Source: Mytilus edulis
Lineage: Eukaryota > Mollusca > Bivalvia > Mytilida > Mytilidae
Assembly (NCBI RefSeq): GCF_963676685.1
Contig: NC_092347.1
Location: forward strand, 84,384,592-84,448,591
Direction of reading: 5' to 3'
DNA: 64,000 nt
The notes beneath the pieces are model-generated. The model saw only the letters and a program-made list of their open reading frames with translations, was not told where the DNA came from and ran no database searches. Shown one piece after another: positions 1-12,000 of this stretch (its first letter is position 1; each line of letters starts with the position of its first letter). Both the position numbers and the translations under genes were made by a program.

Positions 1-448
1 CATCTCGAGCTATTCCTTGCATTAACTAATGACATTTTCTGCCAACGGTTTTCAAATTTAAAGCTTCTGATGACAAAATGGAGGTACAGTTTGAGAGCGA
101 AAATTTTCAATTTTGATGTTCTGGAATTAATTGGCACTTATTCATGTCTTTATGAAACGTGGACATAAGATTCTTCAATATAAAAAAAAAACATCTGAAG
201 AAAAACGTTAGAATTTTAAAATGTTGTACATACATTATAATTGAGCGTAGTTTTTGGCAATCTACATTTCACTTTTATACTGAAAGCAGCAGTCACAGTT
301 CATAATAGATAAATAGTAGAACCTCTACTGAATCATTTTTGTTGGTCGACTGTCAAAAATTATGTTTCATAGATGACAAGAGATATGTTCCAATATCGTT
401 ACCACCATCCCGACCACCTAATCCTCTAATGTTATCTTTCGTTAGTGG

Positions 449-640
449 AGCAGGATCTACCTACCCATCAGGAACACCTCAGATCACCTAGTTTTGGTGG
501 TGTTCGTGTTGCTCAGTCTTTAGTGTTTTGTAACCTGTTGTTGGTCCTTTGTTCTATCTCGGTATTGAGTTGTCAGTTTATTTTCATGTTTGTTATCTTC
601 AGGCTTTTTTATGGACATCAAATTGACAATAGCCATCCGT
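449..640 (+). repeat. dispersed repeat, 'gagcacctgagatcacc' family
   Basis: The stretch resembles 6655-6745, 32875-33060 and 39333-39520, and the reverse complement of about 63925-64000. Shared landmarks are 'cacctgagatcacc', 'gttgcttagtctttag' and 'ttctatgttgtgtcttgtg'. In the longer copies it continues into a segment that reads as MALS-x-YF-x-NLTVPLV in one frame. Because it recurs at five places with frame-breaking changes, I treat the open frames in it as accidental. Copy ends are approximate. Confidence 0.65.
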
Positions 641-1034
641 ATTCAGAATTCTCTTATTGTTGCATCCTGTTATCTATTTGTCACATGAAAAGATTTTTCT
701 ATGAGTACAATAAACAGATACGATAAAAGTAATGTTATTTTAGTTGGCCAATCCTATCATGTGTTACAAAACTTCAAATGTTTTCTTGATATTACTGTGC
801 ATTCAATTATTTTCATCTGTAAGATTTTTCATTGATTCCGGAAAATTGTATTTTCAATGATATTTGATTTCCTGGATTTGCTTAAGTCTTCCTACAATCC
901 TATAGATAATTGGTACTTTGAGGTATATCTATACCAACGAAATTCACGAAAATTTGTATCCCACAACTATTAATGATTCCACAGTATATTGAAATTAAAT
1001 AACTCCAATTGATATCATGCAATAATAGCTTCTC

Positions 1035-1212
1035 ACTCATGATAGTTATCAAAGGTACCAGGATTATAATTTAGTACACCAGACGTGCGTTTCTTCTACA
1101 TAAGACTCATCAGTAACGCTCATATCAAAATATTTATCAAGCCAAACAAGTACGAAGTTGAAGAGCATTGAGGATCCAAAATTCAAAAAAGTTGTGCCAA
1201 ATACGGCTAAGG
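1035..1212. repeat. dispersed repeat, 'agttatcaaaggtaccagg' family
   Basis: Shares landmarks 'agttatcaaaggtaccagg', 'gccagacgcgcatttc'-like text, 'agactcatc-gtgacgctca' and 'aagttgaagag' with 35036-35165 and 40298-40320 plus 41080-41180. Three diverged copies in one window indicate an abundant interspersed repeat. I see no coding capacity and no clear terminal inverted repeat. Confidence 0.6.
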
Positions 1213-2911
1213 TAAAACTGTAAGTGCATGTTTATCTCCCATGTCTATCCAATAAGCAAATAATAAGGATAGATACTTCCAACACTTCTCAAAAGACGAG
1301 ACCAGGCAAACTTTTAAATCAAAATCTAATGCATTTTGGGTAATATTTTCAGAAGTGTACACCAAAACGTTGTGATTGGTTGAGACGTCCAAAATAATGA
1401 AAATTTAACCAATGACGTGACGTTATTTTCATTTTGGGGTCCGATGAAATTACCTTTGAAATTACCTATAGTCCTTTAGATTCTGAAACGGCCAATTTTC
1501 TTTGAATGATATTCTTATCTGATAAATCTTTCAAGACATGAGGAAGTAATAGATTGAGACAATATCAAATTTCATAGAGAAAACAACAAAAAGCCTGAAA
1601 TAAATGACAAGGTCCTTTATCAAATTGGTCCTGTAAGCACTGAAAGGAAAAGCTTGCTTTTTATTTATCAGAGGGAGGTAAATTCAAATTTTGCCTTGCA
1701 TAAATCATTGGTTGTAGTTAATGACTTTAACAATGACAGCATTATATTTTTGGAATAGATAGTAGATTCTTGAACCTTGTAAAATCTATGTAATCTTCTT
1801 GACAAGTATAACATCATTTTGTAACTTGAATATCTGGGCATATATTTCATTTATAAATTTCTGAAAGTATTCATGGATAGTTTGTATAAAATATTAGGAT
1901 CAATGCACTTTATTTTGTGTATGTAAAAGGTAGCTATAAACCTTGGAAGAATTCTATATCAAGTCAGTGTCATATGGTTTTGGTTGCATTTCATACAATC
2001 TTTACCCCAAAAAAGGACATGATAATTTAATACCATCAACTTTTAAAGCTATTAGTGGTTTAATATCAATCCATATTCAGAAAAGAAAAAAGAGAAAAAT
2101 ACATTTTATTCAATTTCATAATACACATCTATTCTTTGACCTGGTCAGCACAAACTTGTGTCCATCTGTAAAGAAAAACAAAAGTCATATTAATATATAA
2201 TACATAATAAAAAAAACAACTACAAAATGGCAGGCAAATGAAATGGATTTTCACATTTTTTTTCAATATCATTTTAGTATCAAATTGGACTCTGGAGGAG
2301 GTAAATACACTGTTGACGGAATATGGCATTTAGTTTGAGTCAGATTTCATTTTTTCTAATGTATATCCTAGTGATTTGTTGTTTGAAATTTTCTTGCTCC
2401 ATATTGATCCATTTTTTAGGCATCTGATTCAACAATTACACAAAATAAGCAAAAAATCACGAAACAAAACAAAAATTGATCCCTAATACAAATCAAAGGA
2501 AAATATAATTACTACAGACAAATGTCATATCACGTAGCCTTATATGAAGAAGTGACCGTTTTGTGATTATTTTTTTTTTTATTTGTCATATTGTGTGGCT
2601 TCAAGGAAAGTGCACTTTTTATATTCTGAATGCTAAAACTTAATGATCAGTTTAGGGCATGTTTTTTACCAAAGACATCTTGACCTTATTCAATTATTGT
2701 ATATTCAATCTTCCCAATTACATGCATAAGTTTTAATTTCTATTTTCTATGCTTGTTCCGGTGTATTTCAACAACTTTCTATCAAAACTTTGAGTAGAGG
2801 TGCCTTTGGATCTTCAAATAGATATCTCTACATATACCCCTATGAAATCATGTACTACACAGTCTACACTGGAAGAATTCATTCTATAACTTTAATTTAC
2901 TTACCATAGAA

Positions 2912-3019
2912 TCACATTCTTCTTGCCTTTCTTGGTTTACAACCATTAAATGCTAGCCTTGTTGTATCAGTTATAGAAACGATATTCAACCCAGCAGTCT
3001 CTAAGGCTTTTATTGCAGG
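2912..3019 (-). CDS. MRPS11: MRPS11 coding exon 7 (C-terminus and stop)
   Basis: 108 nt including TGA at 2912-2914, with acceptor TTCACAG. It encodes [18 protein letters not shown] and then [12 protein letters not shown], the hallmark C-terminus of uS11 (N-G-C-[RK]-P-x-K-x-R-R). Confidence 0.92.
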   Translation of the reverse strand, partial: PAIKALETAGLNIVSITDTTRLAFNGCKPRKARRM

Positions 3020-6000
3020 CTGTGAATTGAAGAGAAAAAAAATTCAAAATGATTTTAGATAGCTTTTAAGAGTACAGTGTACAGTACTTTATAGTTATTG
3101 ACAAAAATAAAGGAATTGTTTGATTGTTGTTTGGTTTAAACCTAATGAGTACAGGAAGGGAAATGATTGAACAATCAACACTGATAGGGAAAAATTTTAC
3201 TCTTTATATGAACAACAAGAATGCACAGGCTATCGTAATATGTACACCTAGTCCAGTCAAACTAAGATTTAACCTCAAACTAATTGCAACAGAAAATGTT
3301 TTAGTTCTAATCTATAGCATTAAGCCCTTAATATACACAGAAAAATGTCCCCTAAATCTTACTTGAGGAAAACTCAAAATCAGCATTTTTAATTTCCTAT
3401 GGAAATTATCATTGGAAGGGGAGATAACTCCACAAAATGAGTTTTTTTTGGGTCAGTTTTTGGTTGATTTTCTTTAAATGTATGTAAAGTATGATGCTTT
3501 GATGGGGTTATAAGTTCGTGTTTGACTTAATTAAATAATCTTTTGCTCATGAAATGTACAAAACCGAAGGGTTATGGGTATTTTTCATTAAAGAAATTGC
3601 AAATTTGTGGCTTTGTGACCATTTTGAAAAAATAATGTGAAAATTTGGTATTGTTTATATCTGTATATTATATTTTTTCAGCATCTTACTTGTTTAAAGA
3701 AACTTTAAACCACAAAAAGAAAAATACATGCTTAATTATTTTTTTTATTAAATATGAGTTTCTTTACCCTGACATGTTGAAAAATTCAATCAATGGTCAA
3801 CTAATGAATTACGAAATCTAGATTGTAGCTTGATAAAAGATATGAAAACACCTTTAGAGTTGTTTGTTATACTCAAATGACGACTTAAATATCAAGAATC
3901 AATAGATTCTGATGAATAGAAGCAGTAAAGTTATAATTTTATATCAATTTTTATTGATATTTCTGCCTTTTTTGCAAGAGTAATCTCCCTTTTCAAAGCA
4001 AATCTCCATAGGAATTTTAAATTGTGATTTTTTTAGTCTTCCTCAAGTAAGGTTTTATGGGATCTTTTTCTGTGTATATTTGGGGTATAATGCTAAAGAT
4101 TAAAAGTTAAAAATCTTCTGTTGCAATTACTTTAAGGTTAGGGTCAAATTTAAAAAAATAGGTGTTTAGTTTCACCATTGTTGAGTTGCAGATTAAATAT
4201 GAAGTCATTCTTTTCAGTAGTATTTGAGAAATGTGTGACAATATTTTTTTTAAATTTCGTTCAACAAATTACAAATTCAAAGTTTATAAACAGAGAGTTG
4301 GTAACTGACAGATTTGAAAAGTGATTAAACTTAACAAATAACCACTGTTCAGATGCTTACAAAATATGAAGTGATTCTATTCAGGAGTTTTGGAGAAAAT
4401 TTGGACCAAATGTTTTTTTGACAAAGGGACAAACAGACGGAAAAGGTGATTGCAATTAATCTACATTACAGATTTTTTTATTTTTTGAAAAACAAATTAT
4501 GTACCTGGTACCTATAAACCATTAAAGTTTGTAATCTAATTAGTTGTATATGCTGTAAAGAGGAGTAATTATAGTTTAAGCTGTGTTTTTCAGTAAATAC
4601 TTACCAATCTGCCTTGACTGAAGCCTCGTACACAAATTCGAACATTTTTGATGTTATGGAATAATGCTTTCTGAAATAATAAAAGATTTATAATTTTACC
4701 AAAACAAAGAGTCTATATCATCCATCATAAAGCCACTTATTATGTTATAAATAAAAGCATTTTTCCTATTTATCAAGATATGCTTTTTTTGTAATATTTT
4801 GCAATACATATATAACTCAAAGACATTTTTGTGGTGCTTTTATCAATTTAAAAAATGTGACAATATAAGATTTGCAGTGATACCTGCACTCATAAATTCA
4901 GTAGTTATTTTCCTTCATAAAATATTTGCAATCATATTACTTAAACATCACATTTTCCAGTTTTATTGATTCACAATAATAAATGCATTCATAATTTCTG
5001 AATTGACGGAAGGTCAAATTATGCCAACACATCTGAGATTTTTGGGATGATTTGATCTGTGGTGGATACTTGTTTGATCTGTGGTGGATACTTTTTTCAT
5101 AGGCAATCATACTTAATCTCATTAAAAAATAAATGGGGAATGTGTCAATAGGACACGATGATGCCCTCTCTGGCATATAATGTTATAATGGGACATAATT
5201 CAAGAACTGTAGAAATGTGGATACCAAAATTTCTATATTTAATCAGAGTTTTTTGTTTATAAGTGTTCCGGACCATATGAGTATTTGGACCAAATAAATG
5301 GTCATGACCATATGGGTATATACTCATATGGTCCGACCGTACGCGTATGGTCGGGGTAATTAACACTCTGTTACAGTTTACTTTAAATACGTCTCAACTC
5401 TTCATATGGTATGACTGTTCGTTAAAAAGACGCTATCATATAGATAATTTTATATTGATTTATATAATTGTAAAAAAAAGATTAGCTAAAAAAATTAGAA
5501 GTTTTAAATAGTTAATTTCATTTACTTGTCCCAACTATAATAAACACATTTTATACCAATGGTCATTGCCGATGGTCATTACCGATGATTATTACCGATT
5601 TGTTATAACGAGTGAATGGCAATATGTCGACTTAAAAAAACATTTAAAAAAATTTCTTAATGAACTGTTACACAAGAAGTCAATTGAAAGTAACACATTT
5701 TATTTAAGTTGTCTTGTGAATATGGTGTATAGCAGTCGTGTTACGATATTTGAGATCTAGAGCTTCTTAAAACATCGTAGATAGAGATCTATATCGGAAT
5801 TGCCCAAGACCTCGGTATCACTGTACGCAGCTGCAAAAAGGCTAACTTTTCATTCGCAAACAAAAGATGTAAATGAAAAGGATTGTGCACAACAAGGACT
5901 GGTAAATGCGAAAAAGCTGTGATACCGTGTGGAAGTAACTGTCACCTCAAGCCTACATGCAAGAATGTAATTAGCGATGAAAACTAACTAGGGCATCAAT

Positions 6001-9000
6001 ATTTAATTTTTTCTTAGTCTTTGATTTATAAAAATTAAATACATTTCATGTAACCATCATTGCCTTTTTAGATAGTTTTTGTATTGATACGTTTATAATG
6101 TAATTTGAAAAAAAAATATTCATATGGTCCGGACCGTTAATAACCAAACGAGTATTATACTCATATGGTCCGACCATACGCGTATGGTCAGACCATATTA
6201 GTATACGCATATGGTCATGACCATACGCGTATGGTCCAAATACTCATATGGTCCGGAACATAAGCATATCAATTATAAAACCTACCTGTGCTATATCAAA
6301 GCCTACAGTCTGTGCTGCCACTGTGCTAGATTTATTCTTATTTTTAAAACCCACACTACCCTACAAAATAAAACATGCCATTCATCATAAAGATTCATTT
6401 ACAAAATTACACTGCAATCTTAAATCAATGTGCAATAGTATTGCCAGTCAATAAAGTATAAGTCAATGCACAGATTAATAAAAGAAAGATTCTTTTGTGA
6501 ATACATGTGTTTAAGGATAAATAAGAGGCAGGATATGAATACCAAGGTCAGGCATTTATTATAAATTGTGATAGAACTCATTAACAAAAAACGTTTCACA
6601 ACAACAATCAGATGGAAAGCAAAAGTGTACAACCTATGTGTTGGAAACCCTTCCAGAGCACCTGAGATCACCTGAGATCATCCCCAGTTTTTGTTGCTTA
6701 GTCTTTAGTTTTCTATGTTGTGTCTTGTGTACTATTATTTGTCTGTTTTGACCACTAGCAACTTATCTAACAATATTCAATCAACCAGTGGATTTTCCCA
6801 AACCTGGCAGAAAAACTGAATTTACAATTCATTTGTTGTTGAGTCTTTAGAAGATTGATTCAAAACAAGTTCAATTGACTAGTAAAATAGCTAAATAAAA
6901 AAAAAACATTGGTAAATTAAGTGTTTATAAAGGTGAATTCTGACAAATTGTACATTGTTTTTCCTTAAACTTAATAATTTTATATCTGGATCACATTATT
7001 CATTATCACGTTAACTGCATTGGCAATTATCAGGTCTACTCTATTTATTTAATTCTAAGGTGATGGTTTCTCTTTTTTGGTGTTAAAAATAGTTTTTTGT
7101 AAAAATTGATTATGATATACCACATAAAATATGTTAAAATGTAGCTATTTCTTTTCTCAAATTTTACATATCATTGTTTGATTGTTAAAAACATGGACTT
7201 ATTATTACATGTTGATACTTACACCAGTTGAGCATGTCACTACTTTGTCTAAAAATAGAAAAGAATTGTCAATAAAGAAAAAATACTGTTGACAAGAACC
7301 CAAGACTTTAAAACATACTGAAAAACTTGTAAACTTGAAAAAAAATATTAAGGTGGTACCTAACACTACAGGGAGATAACTCTGTAAAATCAGCTAAACG
7401 TTTTAGTTACGTTGTGTTGATAAGGAAATATTAAGCTTCTCAATGATCAAAATTGGTGTTTGTCAAACTGCTATATGACCAGTGTAATTTTTCTGATAAA
7501 ATGGTTGGTTCAAATTTTTTGATTTTTTTTATATTTTTGTCAAAGGGTCAAAGTAAATACTTTGTCAAAATACTATGAAAATTAAACATGAGCCAAATTA
7601 ATTTTAGTGAAAGTGTTGGGTACCACCTTAAAGTATGGCAAGCTGTTCTTGTCAAAACTATATTTTAAGCTAATTTTTTTTTTATTACAGAAGAGATTAA
7701 TAAAATCTGTGTGTATTTTCCTCTTTTTAAAAAAATCTAAATGTGTCATTTTTATTCACAGTGCATATGTTTATTCTCTGTGTGTATATTGACTTTTTCT
7801 AAATCTAAATGTGTAATTAGAAATTATAAGCGTGTGTGTTAAGTGTATAAATCGCAGTGTGTAATGTTTTATCTGAAAACCACTTGTCATAGAGCACTTT
7901 TGAAAAAGAAAAGTAATTTTTGATCAATAGAAAAGTTCTACCTCTCAATTTTTTCTGATAAGTTACATTATCGTGTCCTGATTAAAGCCTTGTTTACAAT
8001 TTACTGAAAAATTGCACATGATTATCTACACCATACTCTGTCTGTGTCTGTTCCAAGTTTGGTGACGGTAATTCAGTGGTTGTATTTTTTTTGCTGCCTA
8101 TTATATGATATTTGATTTTTCTTCTTCTTCATTTACTATTATGTCAAAACTCAGGCAGTTAGTTTTCTTTTTTTTTTTTCATTTTATAATTGTCATTTTG
8201 GTAGTTTTCTTCATTATTAATTGGCCATATGGTGACCTATTTAGTTACTAGCATTTTTGTTATGTGGTCTCTATTAGAGAATGGTCTCATTGGCAGTCAT
8301 ATGAAATCTTATTTTTATATATACACACATTTGTCTTTTTAATCATGATATATTGAAAAAAACATTGTGCATACAAATGTTTCAACACAGTAGATACCCC
8401 ATAGATGTTTTCAAAAGTTAACATTTATGCTTTTATTTTATTAATCATATTTTTAAAAGATACTTTGACATACCGGTAACTTGATATTTCTTAGACATTT
8501 TTTTTACATAAATAAGGCTGTTAGTTTTCTCCTTTGAATTGTTTTACATTATACATGTCATATCGGGGCCTTTTATAGCTGACTAAGCGGTATGGGCATT
8601 GCTCATTGTTGATGGCCGTCATTGACCTATTGTTGTTAATTTCTGTGTCGTTTTGGCCTCTTGTGGAGAGTTGTCTCATTGGCAATCATACCACATCTTC
8701 TTATTTTATATGTTAGAAGTAAATGGAAAGAAAGGGAATCTGTAACTTAAACTCTAATTAAAGTACCAAATCCTTACTATCTTTAACAAGAGCCATTAAA
8801 GTGTTATTGCTGGTGGCTTTAATATTAACAATGGGTATTTCTTTAAATGGTACTCCATCCACTAACATGTCCATATGTGTAGCATTTGGGAACAATTCAG
8901 TAGAACTACAATAAAAAAATATATAATATATGTTACTTCATACTCATTTATTCAAACTATAAATGTAAAAGTGTGTGTTTAAGGTCAAGAAGTTCAGATA

Positions 9001-12000
9001 TATAATTATTGCAAACACATGATATTTTATTTATTTGTTTAGATGATGATTAAAAATTAGATTAAAATTTGTGCGCGTATTTGTTTGTTGTTATAAAAGG
9101 TGACATGGGCTACATGTATATCATCCTACTAACTTTTGTTTTGTCCTGCATGTACTTTTGACAGAAAAACTTGAAATCATTGTTCAATTTGGTCTGAGTT
9201 AAACACATTGAATTAAAATTGGATGTTTGTCTTCAACATATTGGCAAAATTTGCCTTATTTTCCTGTATATTTTCCATTTAGAGAATTATTGACTTGTTT
9301 TTCAAACAAAAATTTCTTTATATATGCTATTTATTGTTCACTGTGAAACTTTCTGTGCGTAAAGAATTTGACAAAGTTCTTGATGTCTATAAATTACTTA
9401 CATGATGAATTACACATATATATTTAATAATTTAGTATACTGTAAATTCAGAAATTATTGCATGCAGTTATTATTGGGATTTTCTCATTTTAGACTAAAT
9501 GCGATTTCAATTTTTGCTATTTTGAGAAAAAATCTGTTCAATTCATATACAAAATTTCAAAATGCGAGTTTAAATTATTGCGTTTGTAACCCCGTCACAT
9601 TTTTCACAATAATTAAAAAAAATCGCAATAATTTTTGAACTTACAGTCTTGAAATTTTGGGACAACAGAAAAGGTACAAGTCTAAAGAATTACTTATTTA
9701 AGTCCAGTGTATTGGAAGCTGATTGGTTTTGTGATATTGATTCTTCGTCTGTATATCTAGCAAAGAATTCCTCATCATTTAAAAAATCCAGTATCTCTTC
9801 ATCAACAATTCCATCTGATTTCTGTGGTATGGTACTGGATGGTTCATCGGTTGGAAACTTATGACAACTTCTTACATTGGTATTCTGTCTCTGAACTAAA
9901 AGTATATATAAAAAATATTACTGATTAATCAAAATAATACCACATCATATTTGCAATTCAATGCTAGGAAAGCTTAGTGAAATGACTTACATACAAAGTA
10001 TTGACCAGGATAATATATAAAATTATGGCTGTATTCTAAGTACAATGTATACTATGTAAGTGTTATGGCATATTGTTTGGATAAAAACATGTTTCTATTC
10101 CATTTCAAGACATCCTGGTACAAGAGGACTATAGCTCTATGCACTACAATATCATCCCAGTATGTCAGAGCAGTCATAATCCATGAAAATGTGTTCATTT
10201 TCAGAGCTATGGGCATGTTGGTAAATCAATGTTTTCTTGTGAATTCACACTAAGTGGTGCCAATTTTCAAGGGTCAGAAAGAAAAGTTAGGGAGGAATTC
10301 TATTGAGTGTAATTATTTGAAAAAATTTTGAATTTACCTATTTTGGCCCAATAACCAAAATCTAAATGCATGGTCATGGATTGATTCAGCACATCAAAGA
10401 ATCCCAAGAATTAAATTTTTGATGAAATCAAACAAAGTTTAATTTTGGACCCTTTTGACCTCAATGTGGACCAATTTGATAACAGGGTCCAAAAATCAAA
10501 AATATAAATACATGGTTAGATTTAGCATATCAAAGAACCCCATAGTCCCATACATACAATATTTGCTGAAATGAAAGAAAGTTTGATTTTGGACCCCATT
10601 TTGGACCAACTTTAAAACTTGACCAATAATCAAATATCTAAATACATGTTTAGATTCAGCATACATTATCAATGAACCCCAAGAACTCATTCTTTGTTAA
10701 AATCAAACTAAGTTTTGTTTTGGCCCCTTTGGCCCCTAATGTAGACCAATTTGGAAACGACCCAAAATTAAAAATCTAAATACACGGTTAGATTCAGCAT
10801 ATCAAAGAATATCAATAATTCAATTTTTAATGAAATCAAACAAAGTTTAATTTCGGACCCTTTGGACCTCATGTGGACCAATTTAAAAACAGGGACCAAA
10901 TTCCATGTGCTCCACAGGGTGCAGCTTTATAGGACTGCAAAAGTCGAATCATGAACAGTTGAGGCAAGTATGGACACAACATTCAAGCTTGATACAGCTC
11001 TGAATTTGGATTGCGATCAAATATTTGATATAATATGAGTTTCTGACATAAAACAAATGTCAAGATCTTACAAATATATTGCGCAATATTGTGCAATTAA
11101 AGATTTCTTCTTTAAACTTTTAAAAAATTTGGAATTTGAGAAATTTAAAAAAAAAAATTGAATACAACTACCATCCCCCTTTTTTTGCAATTAGTTCAAA
11201 ACCTGACATTTCTTTATACATAATATACAAGTAGTGTAAGGGAGGTAAATCTGAAACATACCCAACATTGTATGTTAAATGATTTAGAATTACCTCCCTT
11301 ACACTGCTTTTAAATTGTCTTTTAAATAATTGTCCATTGACCAGAAATACCTATTTTTTTCCTTTTTAAGCCCCTAATTCTGAAACATTTTAAGCCATAA
11401 CCCCCAAAGTCAATACTAACCATCCCTTCATGGTATGGAAACTTGTGGTTTAATTTCAGAGAGATTAATACACTATAACATAAGTTATTGTTTGAAAACT
11501 ACAAAAATGATTATTTTGGGCCCCTTTTTGGGCCCCTAATTCCTTAACTATTGGGACCATAACCCCAAAAAATCAATCTAAACCTACCTTTAGTGGTATT
11601 GAAACTTCTTGTAAAAATGTATAGAGATCCATACACTTAAACACAAGTTATTGTCAAAATGCTGCTTTTTGGTCCTTTTTTGGCCCCTTATTCCTACATA
11701 TTGGGGAAAATTAACCCCAAACTGAATCCCAGCCTTCCCTGTGTTATATGGAAACTTTCTGTACAATGTCAGAGAGATCCATACAGTTACACACAAGTTA
11801 TTGTCTTGAAACTAGAAAAATGCTTGCTTTTGACCCCTTTTTGACCCTTAATTTCTAGACTGTTTGCCCAATAACTCCTTAAAATAAATCCCAACATTCT
11901 ACTTATGGTATTAAACATTGTGTTAAAATTTTATTGATTTCTTTTCACTTATTCAAAAGTTATTATCCAGTAACAATCCGTCTTTGTACGACGCTGACAA

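Larger units (their letters stand above)
1..2911. other. gene-free flank downstream of MRPS11
   Basis: No convincing coding exon was seen on either strand; the open frames here are short and have no recognisable motif. It lies 3' of the minus-strand MRPS11 gene and should contain its 3' UTR. Possible minus-strand AATAAA signals are at 2578-2583 and 2105-2110, but neither can be chosen from sequence alone. Two dispersed repeats, listed separately, lie within it. Confidence 0.6.
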
